A stretch of DNA of 64,000 nt from Macrolepiota albuminosa (GCA_027475525.1 JAMWFC010000070.1:496001-560000), one strand, 5' to 3'. Positions 1 through 11,384 are shown, counted from the first letter of the stretch. The notes: generated by a model from the letters alone, not told the origin. Numbers and translations: made by a program.

Positions 1-1433
1 GGTAGCGGACGACGATGGTTCTGGAGCAGTAGCAGGGGTAGTGGCAGGCGGTGCGGCAGGAGCAGGAGTCGGTAACTTGCTAGCGGGAGGCATTGGCTTG
101 TATCCTTTAAGAGGTTGTTTAGGCTGCTTAACTTCAACCCCATCAAAAACCTGGTTCTTTAGCGAATCCAACTCCTGTTGGAGCTTGGCGATACGCTCTT
201 CCCGCGAGAAAGTAGGGTGGTCGCCAACGCTGTCGAAATGTAAGACCTCGTGAATCATCTGCTGTTGGGTCGCTTGTTCAGGGTCGGGGTTGGCGTTGCC
301 AGATAGCGTGCCGGTAACGATCTGTCCTGGGTTGCGCCTATGCCACTCATCAACTCGCTCCTGGAAGGACTTCTTGTCTGGGTAGTTGGGAATGATGGCG
401 CCAGTAGTGAGAACTATCTTGCCGTCGATAGCCCGTCGAATCCTCCCTTGCCGAATATAATTCTCTAAAGTCGTGCAGCGTCCTCTAGTCATGGTATGGC
501 CAATTTCCCCACAGAAGTGGCAAGGGCCAGGTGTGGGTACGTTAGCGGGTCGGTTAGCCGTGAGGTTGGTGGTAATCATGGTTTCAATACGTGTCATAGC
601 GGAAGCGACAGCGGCGGTAATAGCAGCATTGAGTTCTTCTTTCTTAACGAAGTCGGCAACAGGAGGCGGGATGGGAATGATACCGTTAGTTCGCTCAGGT
701 GGTGGGCTCGTCCTAGCACGTTGCAGTCCAACGCCAGTGTCCGTTCCCTTGAGAACCCATTTACCGGCTTCAAAGACGTCGGCAACGTTATAGGGCTCGT
801 CTGGGTGATGAGCCTGATGAACTATCTCTAGGCGACGAGCTATGCGAGTCCAAAGCGAAGTCGGGATGCCTTGTTGGAATAGGCGACGTTCCTCGTTGAT
901 ATATAGCTTGCCGTTCTGCAGAAGCCACCTAGCGATTTTCTGGAACTCGCGGTAATACGTAGAGAATGCGCCAAGAGATGATGTGCCACTGTCGAATGAT
1001 TCCTGTACTAGTTTCTGGAGCTCGTTTACCGTGTATCGGGTAGCCTCCTCTGCGCCAGGGTACAGCTGGATTACTGCCGTCTTCCAGTCCTCGTATGAAG
1101 CGCCTTGAGCTGGAGCTGGCGGGGCGGCAGGAACAAAGGTGGCAAACTCGGTAAGACCTGTCCACGTCTCTGCCGTGTCATATGATACGTATCTTGCCGC
1201 ATACTCCTTCATCTGCATGTGGTCGGTAATGTTACAGTCTCTGAATAAATACTCCAACTCCTTGAAATACTGGGAGAGCTCCCGTGGCTTGGACTCGTCC
1301 CATTTCGGTGCCGAGAAGTGGTTGCGTGGCGGCATGCGCTGAACTTGTTGTTCCATAGCGGTGGCTTGGACTCGTCCCATTTCGGTGCCGAGAAGTGGTT
1401 GCGTGGCGGCATGCGCTGAACTTGTTGTTCCAT
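1..1433 (-). CDS. gag: LTR retrotransposon Gag protein (partial, runs off window)
   Basis: Minus-strand Gag of an LTR retrotransposon, probably Ty3/Gypsy class; it would form the element's virus-like particle. Around 485-535 there is a zinc knuckle (CHFCGEIGH, then C seven residues on, so C-X2-C-X4-H-X6-C), followed by a Pro/Ala-rich tail leaving the window at base 1. Upstream is a tryptophan-rich retrotransposon-gag-like region (1080-1330). The Met at 1431-1433 is the first in frame once one copy of the 77-bp repeat at 1284-1437 is ignored; the same frame is open, without Met, up to about 1787. As written, the repeat shifts the frame. Protease, reverse transcriptase and integrase would lie left of the window. 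The knuckle and gag region are seen in the sequence; the Gypsy assignment is inferred. Confidence 0.75.
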
Positions 1434-1437
1434 AGCG
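1284..1437. repeat. Exact 77-bp tandem duplication in gag
   Basis: Copies 1284-1360 and 1361-1437 are identical. Removing one restores a continuous gag frame, because 77 is not a multiple of three. Probably an unmerged contig overlap. Confidence 0.9.
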
Positions 1438-1813
1438 ACTGTGGTAACAAGTTCGGTTAGCGGTAGTGGGGAAGGAGTTCTAGAAATTGGCGACGGGGTA
1501 AGAGAAATGAGTTGAGAAAGAGGCGTTAGCGGAGTAATGGGGGTGATTGGTTGCGGTACGGTAAAGGGCGACGCTAAGGGGTCGTCGGCGCTATAATCGA
1601 GGGAATGCGGGAAGAGATCAGGAAATGCGTCTACAGTGGCGTTCTGTAGTTCCTGGGCAAGAGAGAGACCCGGTAAGGCACCAGGTGGTTGTGGAGTTGA
1701 TGGGTGGGAAGGAGCTATGCCTTCTGCCGACTGGTCTAGCAGGCGGCGCCTACGCTGGAGACGGGTTTCTGGCGGAATTCTGCCCTAGAGATCCCTCGCG
1801 GTGGGCTCCAATT

Positions 1814-2761
1814 TGATGACGCCCAAAGTTTGGTCAGTAACAAATGTAACTAAAGTGTTACCGTACCAAGAGTTTGCGTTGGGCGCGCTATAAGTGATTT
1901 GAGGAGTCCCGGGCAGGTCCCAGAGAACGCGCCTGTGAAAAAGAGGAAAATCGGTAACGGGGTTGGCAAGTGTCAAGCGCTAAGGTAAAGCGCCTAAGAA
2001 AAGAGCGGTAAGTGAACACGGCAAGGTCAACGGCAAGAGCACGGTAAGCTTAGCGAGATCTAAGCGTCGATAATGCCTGCCGTAGTTGCAAGGCGCGAAT
2101 AAGTCGAAGTTTAGCGAGAGTCTGCAACTGCCGACGAGTTCGACGTTGCCGACCGTAAATGAGCTCTAGAGCGTAAGAGAGAGACTGAGGAAAGGGGGAA
2201 AACTCTGGTCTATTCGTCTGATGTTTATGGACAAGTCGGTAAGTACTATATATACTACAAGGAGTTCACCGTCGCCAGTGACCAACCATCGCCAAAGTGC
2301 GGTAAACTGGAAAATTTCATAGGGGTAGCTCCAACGGTTTCAGATCCCTACCGTCCATTCAAGAGCCTTAGCGACGCCAGGCGACAGATCGCGAAGCTAA
2401 ACCATCACTCCATCACCCTTCTGTCTGTCCAAAGTGCTTAGCGATGTCAGGCGCCGAATTGAGGCGCTAAGCAATGTCAGACGCCAAGGTCAAACGCCAA
2501 GCTGTCCATCAGTTTTTGATAGATCATCAAGCTTCTTGCTAAGCGCTGTTGTCAGTGGCTGATGCCATCTGTCAGTTGTCTTTCTGTCTGCCGATCGGCG
2601 CTATCACTGATTGGATCTGCTTCTTGCCGTGCACGGCCGTCAGAAATGGCTTAAAATAGGTAGAACGCGTGCGCTAAGTTCGGGACGAGTGCGGCAAGAT
2701 TTCCGGAGCCGGTGCCGAGCCTGCCGTTGATGCGCCTAACCTGTATAGGGTCCTATCATCA
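1814..2761 (-). mobile_element. 5' LTR of the gag-bearing retrotransposon
   Basis: On the plus strand this 948-bp block starts TGATGAC and ends TCATCA, giving the inverted TG...CA ends expected of an LTR. It lies immediately upstream of gag. On the minus strand its end is followed after 3 bases by a TGG-starting stretch (1792-1810), where a tRNA primer-binding site should be. The block is full of short GCTAAGC/GCGCTAAG-type motifs. The second LTR lies outside the window, so the boundaries are inferred from the terminal inverted motif and the primer-site position. A candidate 5-bp target duplication on this side is GTTAG (2762-2766). Confidence 0.6.
2245..2258 (-). promoter_or_regulatory. Candidate TATA box inside the LTR
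   Basis: An ACTATATATACTAC stretch lies in the middle of the inferred LTR, where the U3 promoter of a minus-strand element would sit. Position and composition are the only evidence. Confidence 0.35.
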
Positions 2762-2886
2762 GTTAGGGGTTCCAAATATGTATATTCATAACTCAACTTC
2801 TATCATGACTTACTTTCATTATGTCTTACTGGTTCAAGCATATGTTGTTAAAGAATAGAAAGTTCACATTTATCAAGAAATGATGT

Positions 2887-3112
2887 TACAATTCCAAGTT
2901 ATATATATTCTATTAGTACAGTATCAACAAATATCAAGTTAGATGCTAAAATATAAAAGTTAGTAATAAGTAGGTAATTAACAATCATACTCACATTTGT
3001 AAACCCAAAAAATAATGCTACAATTCCAAGTTATATGTACAGTATCAAGTTAGATGCTAAAATATAAAGTTAGTAATAAGTATATAATTAACAATCACAC
3101 TTACATTTGTAA
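2887..3112 (-). repeat. Tandemly duplicated intron plus exon at the Helitron gene 3' end
   Basis: Two imperfect copies of about 105-115 bp. Each holds, on the minus strand, an exon end (TTTACAAAT), a 5' splice site (GTAAGT or GTGAGT), a canonical TACTAAC branch site, a 3' TTTTAG acceptor and the start of the next exon (CATCTAACTTGATA). Predicted introns are 3057-3104 (48 bp) and 2946-2994 (49 bp). The copies differ by several bases and a small indel, so this is an old duplication and not one of the exact 77-bp repeats. Confidence 0.7.
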
Positions 3113-6100
3113 ACCATTGAGAACTTCTTGATATACAATATTTGCAGTCGCTCTTGATGTATTTTCTTCTGATAAAATCACCTTGATACGATCTCCTGAT
3201 GTGCATCGAGAAAGTGCAACATAAAGTTGGCCATGTGTAAAAACAGGTGATCGAAGGTCCAATCCAACATGCTTGACTGATTGCCCTTGAGACTTGTTAA
3301 TAGTCATAGCAAAGGCCAATCGAATTGGAAACTGTCTCCTGCGTAATGGTATGGGCAAATCCTCTTCAGAGGCATCTAGATTGATCCTTGGAATCAAAAC
3401 AGCTGAACCTGCAAACTTGGCATCTCCACTGATAATATGACATCTGAGGACTCTGGTGCTGATATGAGTGACAATCATTCTTGTTCCATTGCAAAGTCCT
3501 TTGGTTGTGTCCAGATTCCTGAGGAGCATGACAGGAACTCCAATCTTCAAAGCCAGTTTAGCCAAAGGCAAACTACTGGCTTTCAAAGAGTTGAGATATT
3601 CCACAGGATATAAGGCAAGGCCATCAGGATTCCTGTTATCAGAGAGAACAGAATCTGCACTCTGTAAAATCCTTTCTTCCCCTGGATACCTCTCTAAAAC
3701 TTCTGCATTGATCTCCTCTATATCAGAGTTCTTGCCAGAGAGAATAGTCCGGTCCAGATAATACTGATCATTTTGAGGATGACCAATATCAGGATATGTG
3801 GAAGAAATCAATCCAGTGATAGAATTGTCATCACAGATCATCCTTTCAGGCAGTTTGACTGTTTCTCCAGGTCCTAGATTTTTCCCTGCACCAACATCCA
3901 ACAACCAAGCTGCATGAGCAATATTGTCTACAGTCTGCTCCAACCGCATATTTTGGACCAAGTAATGGACTTGAATATTATCCCAAAGTCGGCCCCTTTT
4001 GAGTGAAGCAGCAATCATCTGCTGTCTGAGTCCATGTGGAACCACTGGAAGAGTTTGCCTAAAGTCCCCTCCAAAAACCACAGTGACTCCACCAAAGGAA
4101 ATGTCATTATTGAAGATGTCTCTGAAGCCACGATCAACAGAGTCAATGGCATTTTTGTGTTGCATTGGAACTTCATCCCAAATAACAACTTTGGTGCGAA
4201 GTATGAGCTGTGATAACTGGGTTCCTCTCTTGATATTGGCAATGGATGTGTCAAGAGCAGGAATGGGAATTTTGAATCTTGAATGAGCTGTCCTACCCCC
4301 TTCCAACAATAAGGCAGCAATGCCAGATGATGCTACACATAATGCCACATCTCCATTGGAACGAACTGCAGCAGCCAGAGTATTGCAGACAAAGGTTTTG
4401 CCACATCCTCCAGCACTGTGAATGAATAGCATCCTGCCCAAATTGTTGTTCACTGAGTTTATGACAGCATTGAAAGTCTCCAGTTGTTCCACATTGAACT
4501 TGGCCTTGTTACTCTCCACTCTTTGCTTGAGCTCCTCAACATCATAATTGGTTTCATCTTCTAAAAGCCTGTTGCCTAGAAGAATGATCAGTGTTCAAGT
4601 CAATCTTTTATGCAAATGCCAATTACCTGGAACTATGTTCCAATTCTGTTGAGCCTCTGGCATGTTGGGAAAGTCTTTCAGAGTTTTTCCAAAATTCATC
4701 AAAGTGTCATTGATGAGATAAAGGCCATAGTCATAGACATCCTCATTGGTAAAGACTCGGTCCCTGTATTGCCTAGTATGTTCTAATCTGTGTCGAAGAT
4801 CATCACAGATAGAATGTTTGAATTCGTCCCATAGAGCCTCAGGAGTGGCAGGAGCACAGTGGAATAGAATAGTGCAAAACAGCTGCCTGAGAGCTGATCC
4901 TAGTTGGATTGGAGCAGCTTCAGTGAGACACTGCCTCCATTCTGCATCATCCTCCAAAAGACCTAGAGCCTTGCATGCTTCTTGATAAGTGGGATAGATA
5001 TGGCCATTGACTGTCCTGAGATCAGCCCATGAAGTTGCATTGGTTACAACAGTCAAGAGCATCCTGAGATAGAACCTTTCTCCCTGTCTTGGTGAAGCAA
5101 AATACATCCTTCCAATTGCTGTCCCTCTCTGCCTCTCCTTCCAACTCCATTTAGATGCTTCATAAACAAACTTGGTTGGAAAGTTCTGATAAGTGGTGTT
5201 ATTATTGGGAAACCTGGTATTGGCTTCAAACCAAGCTGTGAGTGCAGTCTTGTCTGCATTAGGTCTAGCAGCCACCACCTGTATTGGTTCATCATCTGGG
5301 AAATAGACTTCATGCTGGTTTTCCAAGTGCACAGGCAATCTGTACACTGAAGGATATTCAGCATGCATGTTGAATTCAAAGATGTGCCAGCAAGCCTCAG
5401 GAGCAGAAATGTATCTGGCATCCAAGTGTTCCTTGATTTCATCCCTCTCCTCCCTAGCAATCTCCAAAGTTGTCCTATCATGGCCCTTGTAGATGTACTT
5501 GTGAATGTATTTAATTGCATCCACTGAAGCACAGACTTCCACATTGATATGACATTGGAATTTGGCTGAGAGATATGGATTGTATGGGACAACATTACGA
5601 TTGTCATAACGATGACCATGCTTTTCAAAAAAGCGGCCATTGTTAGGTCTGGCATATTGGGGATAGCCATCATCACCATACTGTGTAGCTTCCTGAAATT
5701 CCTTGGGATATCTCTTGGAACATTTGCCATCTACCATGCACTTGGCATTGGGAAAATCTGCTCCACATGGACCATGAACCATATTGGTAGTAACAACCTA
5801 ATAACAAAGGTCAGTCACTGCATTGATAATTCAAGCAAAGCCAATACCTGATACAATTGAGGCTGAGTCACTGGATCAGGAATTTGAGCAGAAACAATAG
5901 TGTCCACATGAGCTGCATCTTTGATCTTGTCATGATGATGGAAAAAGATCAAGATATGTATATGTGGAAGTCCCCTCTTTTGAAATTCAATGGTATGGAC
6001 AGATGCCACACATTTTCCAAATAGACCATCTTTTATGTCCTTCAAAAGAGCATTCTTCTTGAGTTCAAATACTCTGGCAACAATATCTGGACGGTCAGAA

Positions 6101-8854
6101 GCTGTTTGCCTCTTTCCATTAACCATAGGTTCTTTCAACAGAGCCTCTTCAATTTCTGGCCACTTTGGATTGGCAGTCATGGTGATGAAGAGATCTGGTT
6201 TATGGAAATGTCTGCAAATAGCCATAGAGTCCTGGAATAGTTGCTGCATATGTCGTTCACTTCCAACATGAGAAGAGGGGAGGACCACACGTCGGCTTTG
6301 CCTGCGTAAATCTTCATCTCCAGTAGCCGCATCGACCACTCCTTGATAGACTTCAGCCCTAATCTTCTTTTGATTCTGCCTGACCCAGTTGAGCTTTGAT
6401 TGTTCTATTGATGCCCATGCATCCACAACATATTGCTGGAACAGTCTGCTACTCCAAAGCAATGCAGCATTGGCTTCCAAAGCCCTCTGCTGCAGCCTAT
6501 ATGCATAATATGCAGTTTGGCTAACCTTTTTGGCTCTTTGTTCTCCTGCTGGTCCAAATTGAGATTGAATATCGGTGTGAAATCCAGGTTCTCCAGTTGG
6601 AAATATGACAGTATAGTGCAAGGGAGTATAATAGGGATGCAAATGGCTGATTCGCTTCAATTGACCTCCATGCAGATGCAGGACTATGTCACGGTGATCT
6701 GATCGTTCTTCAGAACCATCTCCTGGTATAATTGCAGCAACTCCTTCCTGTTCATTAGGGTTGTTATAGCGTCGATGGTCTCCAAAGTCAGCCCTCAGTT
6801 GAACAGAAAGCCTTTGTGGTTGGCCTTCAGGTACTTCTGTCATAATCTGCTTTGCAAGCTTGTATAAGCCAATAAAGGGATTGACTCTATGAAGCATATC
6901 CTGCAAAGAGGCCATTATCTGAGGATCCAATCTAGGATTGCTTCTCTGACAAAAAGCCAATTGTTGATTGTGATCGTAGAAGTAGAGTTGTGCATATACA
7001 GGATGATCACCTTCAGTTGGAAGCAAAGCACCTGTCAGATGATGGAGCTCTCCATTAATCCTAAAGCTGTATGGTCCAGGAGCATTGGTAATTGCCTGGT
7101 CAATTTTGACTCCCAGAGATGTAAATGCAAAGGCTGCATTGTATTGGCGAATAGATGCTTTAAAAGCATCAGAAAGAGGATGGTGACCTTGGAGTAAGCC
7201 AAGCAGTTCTGGTGGAGCGTCTGCAAGTCTGGGCAAATCAATCTGGCCTTGTAGACAGCACATGCCAAATTTTGTATGATGTCTAGTAGAACTGGTGAGC
7301 TTTTCAGCATCCCAGTGTAGAGCCTGACAGTGTGGACATATGACATCCATAAGACCAAGATAATGTGCTGAGAGTTCATCTATATAAGGCTGTCTTCCTC
7401 TTGGAAGAGCATTGATGCCTTGAATATGATCAACCCTTTGTAGGATGGGAGGTGCTGGTAGATTTTGCACAGGTGGATCCACATATTCTAAGTCCTCCTC
7501 TATATTCTCAGCAGGATCATTATTAGGCTGTCTTCCTCTTGGAAGAGCATTTATAGGTTGTTGTAGAATGGGAGGATGAAGAGGAGGTTCCAGTTGCTCT
7601 GCTGCTAGATTTGGCTGTCTCCTATTGTCAACAGGATCATCCAGATCTTGAGCATCTAGATTGTCAAAGTCCTCCTCCAAATCAGCTGCATGTTCTTGTT
7701 CCCAGCCTTCTAAGATCCTTTGAGCCCTAGCCTCATTCAAAGGCCTATATTCAGGATTGAGATCTACATCCTGTTAATCTTTCTTAGTCAATGCAACATC
7801 TGAAAGTTATCTTTCTCTCACCTCTGGCTGGTGTAATATCTGTAGTTGTCTTCCTTGCTCTCTGAGCTGTTGTTGCTCATGCAATACTGCTAATGCCTGT
7901 TGTTGCCTCTGTTGCTCTTGCAATACTGCTAGTGCCTGCTGTCGTCTATCCTGCTCCTCAGCTGCAGCAATATGCCTCAACCTTTGTTGGTCTTGCAATG
8001 CTGCTAATGATTGTGCTTGTATAGGAGCAACCTGCTGTCCCTCTCTATTCCTAAGTGCAGGTGGCAGTGGCAGTGGCATTGTGAAGTTTGGCAAAGCAGC
8101 TCTATGCAAAGCAGGCATTCTAGGTATAGGATTCTGTAAAGGAGCATCCCAACCTTCAGGCAAATGAGTTTCAGGTATACTCATAGCAGTCCCACCAACT
8201 ACAGGCTGATTGACTGATCCCACTCTATGATCTCTTCCATGCACAGCAGCTGGTAGAGGTGCTACTATTGAAGGCACATAAGGAGCTCTATGTGCAGGAA
8301 GAGGTAGAGGTGGTATCATTCTAGGAATAGGATTTTGCAAAGGGGCATTCCATCCTTCAGGTAAATGAGTTTCAGGAATAGCCCTAGCAAATAGATCCTC
8401 AGCAACAGTTGGTGGTCTAACAGGCCTCCTCAAAGAGCTAGAAGTATTTCCTCCAGAGCTTGAACCAATCTGATTATTTCCCCCAGTTCTCATATCCCCC
8501 AATCCTGTAGTTCCAAGTTGTACATCCTCAGATGCAAATAAGTTCATAGCAACAGTTGGTCCAATAGGCCTTCTCAAAGAGCTAGAGGCAATCTGATCAT
8601 TTCTTCCAATTCTCATATCCCCAGTTCCCATATCCCTAGTTCCCATATCCCCAGTTCCCATATCCCCAGTTCCCATATCCCCAGTTCCATAATGAAGTGG
8701 TATAACCACTGAAGTAGATCTTCTACTTCTATTTGCACGGCGCTCATCAGGATCAGTCATTTGTAACTGTTGTAGCCTGCTTTGAATCCTAGCCTGCTGT
8801 CTTTGACCTTCAGGAGTACTGGGTCCATTATTAGAATGAGTAGTTGAAGATTGC
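3101..8854 (-). CDS. Helitron Rep/helicase protein
   Basis: Replication initiator and helicase for Helitron transposition. Exons: 8854-7822, 7770-5848, 5797-4627 and 4575-3101, joined by 50-51-bp introns that keep frame. From Met at 8760 the protein is about 1,835 residues; the frame stays open to an acceptor at 8855, so an upstream exon is likely. In order: a Gln-rich N-terminus with GTGDM repeats and two [10 protein letters not shown] segments; a CxxC zinc-finger-like patch (CPHCQALHW); the HUH motif GLPHIH (near residue 913); HGPCG; the tyrosine motif [12 protein letters not shown] (near 1051-1057); Walker A GGCGKT (near 1400); Walker B VVIWDE; and the PIF1 C-terminal motif YVALSRC. The stop at 3101 overlaps a GTAAGT donor; splicing there gives an almost identical end. 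All key residues are present, so it could be active. There is no frameshift. Confidence 0.92.
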
Positions 8855-8869
8855 CTGAAAGAATAATTT

Positions 8870-9480
8870 TTTAAGCATTTTCATAGCTTAAAACCATTGA
8901 AAGACACTTACATGATGAGTGTATCAATAGCCCAAAGTTGTCAAAGTGTTACTGTAAGCTGAATAGAATTTTTCTGAATTTTTCTGAATTTTTTTGAATT
9001 TTTTAAGCATTTATCAAGCTCAAAAACAATAAAAGTCACTTACTACAATAGCCCAATGTTTCACTATAAGCTGAATTGAATTTTTTCTGAATTTTCTGTG
9101 ATTTTTTCGGATTTTTTAAGCATTTTCTAAGCTCAAATACATTAAAAATCACTTACAATGATCAATCAATAGCTGAATGTTGTCGAGCTATTGAATGTTT
9201 GTTAAGAATCATCAATCAATCAATCATTACTTACTTTGTAGTTGAGTGTGAAAATTTCGCTATAAAAATGTTTGTTAATGGTCATCAATCAATCAATCAG
9301 TCAATCCTTACTTTGTAATCAAATTTCGAAGTTGTAGCTAGATCAATCATTTATTAATATCTATCAATCAATCAATCAATCAATACTTACTTTGTAATCG
9401 AGTTTCGAAGTTGTGCTAGAAGAATGGTTATTAATATTTGTACATCAATCAATCAATCAACACTTACTTTGTAGTGTAGT
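8870..9480 (-). repeat. Helitron leader repeats carrying serial splice donors
   Basis: Upstream of the Helitron ORF, AT-rich units repeat at 77-132-bp spacing. Each ends on the minus strand in GTAAGT or GTAAGG. The plus-strand complements lie at 8906, 9038, 9151, 9229, 9306, 9385 and 9462. The outer units also carry runs of the tetramer AATC. The units are diverged, so they are real old repeats. No other coding signal was seen here. Confidence 0.65.
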
Positions 9481-9724
9481 TTACTCACTACAACGTTGAA
9501 ACCGTGGAAAAATTGGTGCTGTTTGGTTTAAGAACACGCGAGGCGTGAAAACTGGTGTCCACTAAATCGCGTTTGGGCCTCGGCCACATCCACAGACTCC
9601 GGACACCTTCCACATGTGTCCGAGAGATAGCATACATTGAAACATTGAATTTTTATTAAATTATATTTAATATACACCTTTTTTTTTCTTATCTACTGAA
9701 AAACAGACCGAAAAACAAACGAAA

Positions 9725-9878
9725 AAGGCAATTCTTTGTCAGCCTTAGTCAGAACTGACTAATCAATCAATTCCCAGGCGTCGTCCCATTCTATATAGAT
9801 TAAGGCAATTCTTTGTCAGCCTTAGTCAGAACTGACTAATCAATCAATTCCCAGGCGTCGTCCCATTCTATATAGATT
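9725..9878. repeat. Exact 77-bp tandem duplication
   Basis: Copies 9725-9801 and 9802-9878 are identical, outside genes, just before the inverted-array element. Confidence 0.9.
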
Positions 9879-9890
9879 TCGTAGCTCGTT

Positions 9891-10044
9891 GGGGGCTTCG
9901 CCCCCAAACCCCCCCCCAACTAAGCCTCCACCCTAACCTCACTTCGTTCGGTTAGGGCTCCAAGTATGGGGGCTTCGCCCCCAAACCCCCCCCCAACTAA
10001 GCCTCCACCCTAACCTCACTTCGTTCGGTTAGGGCTCCAAGTAT
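9891..10044. repeat. Exact 77-bp tandem duplication
   Basis: Copies 9891-9967 and 9968-10044 are identical. The unit holds the GGGGGCTTCGCCCCC hairpin and a GGTTAGGGCTCC segment found only once in the right arm. Confidence 0.9.
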
Positions 10045-10046
10045 AT

Positions 10047-10670
10047 ATAGAGAACTCAGTGCTTAATCCCAGCCTCAACCTCACTTCGTTCGGTTAAAGC
10101 CTCGGCATTTCACAACTCAATGCTTAATCCCAGCCTCAACCTTCACTTCGTTCGGTTAAGGCCTCGGCATTTCACAACTCAATGCTTAATCCCAGCCTCA
10201 ACCTCACTTCGTTCGGTTAAGGCCTCGGCATTTCACAACTCAATGCTTAATCCCAGCCTCAACCTCACTTCGTTCGGTTAAGGCCTCGGCATTTCACAAC
10301 TCAATGCTTAATCCCAGCCTCAACCTCACTTCGTTCGGTTAAAGCCTCGGCATTTCACAACTCAATGCTTAATCCCAGCCTCAACCTTCACTTCGTTCGG
10401 TTAAGGCCTCGGCATTTCACAACTCAATGCTTAATCCCAGCCTCAACCTCACTTCGTTCGGTTAAGGCCTCGGCATTTCACAACTCAATGCTTAATCCCA
10501 GCCTCAACCTCACTTCGTTCGGTTAAGGCCTCGGCATTTCACAACTCAATGCTTAATCCCAGCCTCAACCTCACTTCGTTCGGTTAAGGCCTCGGCATTT
10601 CACAACTCAATGCTTAATCCCAGCCTCAACCTCACTTCGTTCGGTTAAGGCCTCGGTCTTCACAGCTCAG
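10047..10670 (+). repeat. 61-bp satellite array, left arm
   Basis: About ten copies of a 61-bp unit (core CTTAATCCCAGCCTCAACC, then CACTTCGTTCGGTTAAGGCC). A four-unit higher-order pattern, marked by AAAGCC followed by a unit with one extra T, recurs 245 bp apart (10096 and 10341). Confidence 0.9.
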
Positions 10671-11151
10671 TGCTCAATCCCAGTTTGCCTCAACTCTCAG
10701 AGCATTATTGTAAGCTAAATTGAATTTTTCTTGAATTTTTCAGATTTCTTTAAGCATTTATAAATCTCAGAAAAACTCAAGTCAGTGTATCAGTAGGCCT
10801 CGAATTTTTTCTGATTTTTCAGTGATTTTATCTGAATTTTCTAAGCATTTCTAATGCTGAAATGAGCCAACTCTTATGTTATTACCCTAAAAGGAAGGTT
10901 CTTGGTCAGCCTTGGTCAGCATTAGTTTTTCCCAGGCGTCGTCCCATATATTATAGATGTTGGTAGATAATGCTTAAAAAATTCAGATAAAATCACTAGA
11001 AAATTAGAAAAAAATTCAAGGCTTACTGATACACTGAGTTTAGTTTTTCTGAGATTTATAAATCCTTAATGAAATCTGAAAATTTCAAGAAAAATTCAAT
11101 TGCTCTGTTTTTCAGGAGATGTTAGTGGAAAATGCTCAAATAATTCCAGGA

Positions 11152-11305
11152 AAATCACCAGAAAATCAGGAAAAATTCAAATGCTACTAATATACTGATT
11201 TTTAGTTTTTTAAAGATTTATAAATGCTAAATCACCAGAAAATCAGGAAAAATTCAAATGCTACTAATATACTGATTTTTAGTTTTTTAAAGATTTATAA
11301 ATGCT
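11152..11305. repeat. Exact 77-bp tandem duplication
   Basis: Copies 11152-11228 and 11229-11305 are identical, in the AT-rich core of the inverted element. Confidence 0.9.
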
Positions 11306-11384
11306 AAATAAAATCCGAAAAATTCAATTTAGTTTACAATAATGCTTTGAGAGTTGTGGAATGAGTGCTGAGTTGTGAAATGCA

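Larger units (their letters stand above)
2767..9650 (-). mobile_element. Autonomous-type Helitron (rolling-circle transposon)
   Basis: One minus-strand gene encodes a Rep domain with an HUH motif joined to a PIF1-type helicase, the hallmark of Helitrons. The region around it is AT-rich and repeat-rich, with intron-bearing tandem repeats at both ends (2887-3112 and 8870-9480). I could not fix the TC and CTRR termini. The left limit is taken as the edge of the inferred LTR, which abuts the element here, and the right limit as the end of the leader repeats. Both ends are approximate. The 9.9-12.2 kb inverted arrays share a module with the leader and could belong to the same or a related element. 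Confidence 0.8.

Noticed and set aside
1792..1810. tRNA gene or proven primer-binding site
   Set aside because: It starts TGG in the right place for a primer site, but I could not match it to a specific tRNA 3' end, and there is no cloverleaf.
5053..5730. 225-codon minus-strand ORF in a second frame
   Set aside because: Shadow of the Helitron exon that carries the catalytic tyrosine motif.
9229..9467. More 77-bp assembly duplications in the Helitron leader
   Set aside because: Donor spacing is 77-79 bp here too, but the units differ at many bases, so these are genuine diverged repeats.
9940..10045. Telomere or subtelomere (GGTTAGGG words)
   Set aside because: TTAGGG occurs singly inside a larger unit and never as a tandem hexamer.
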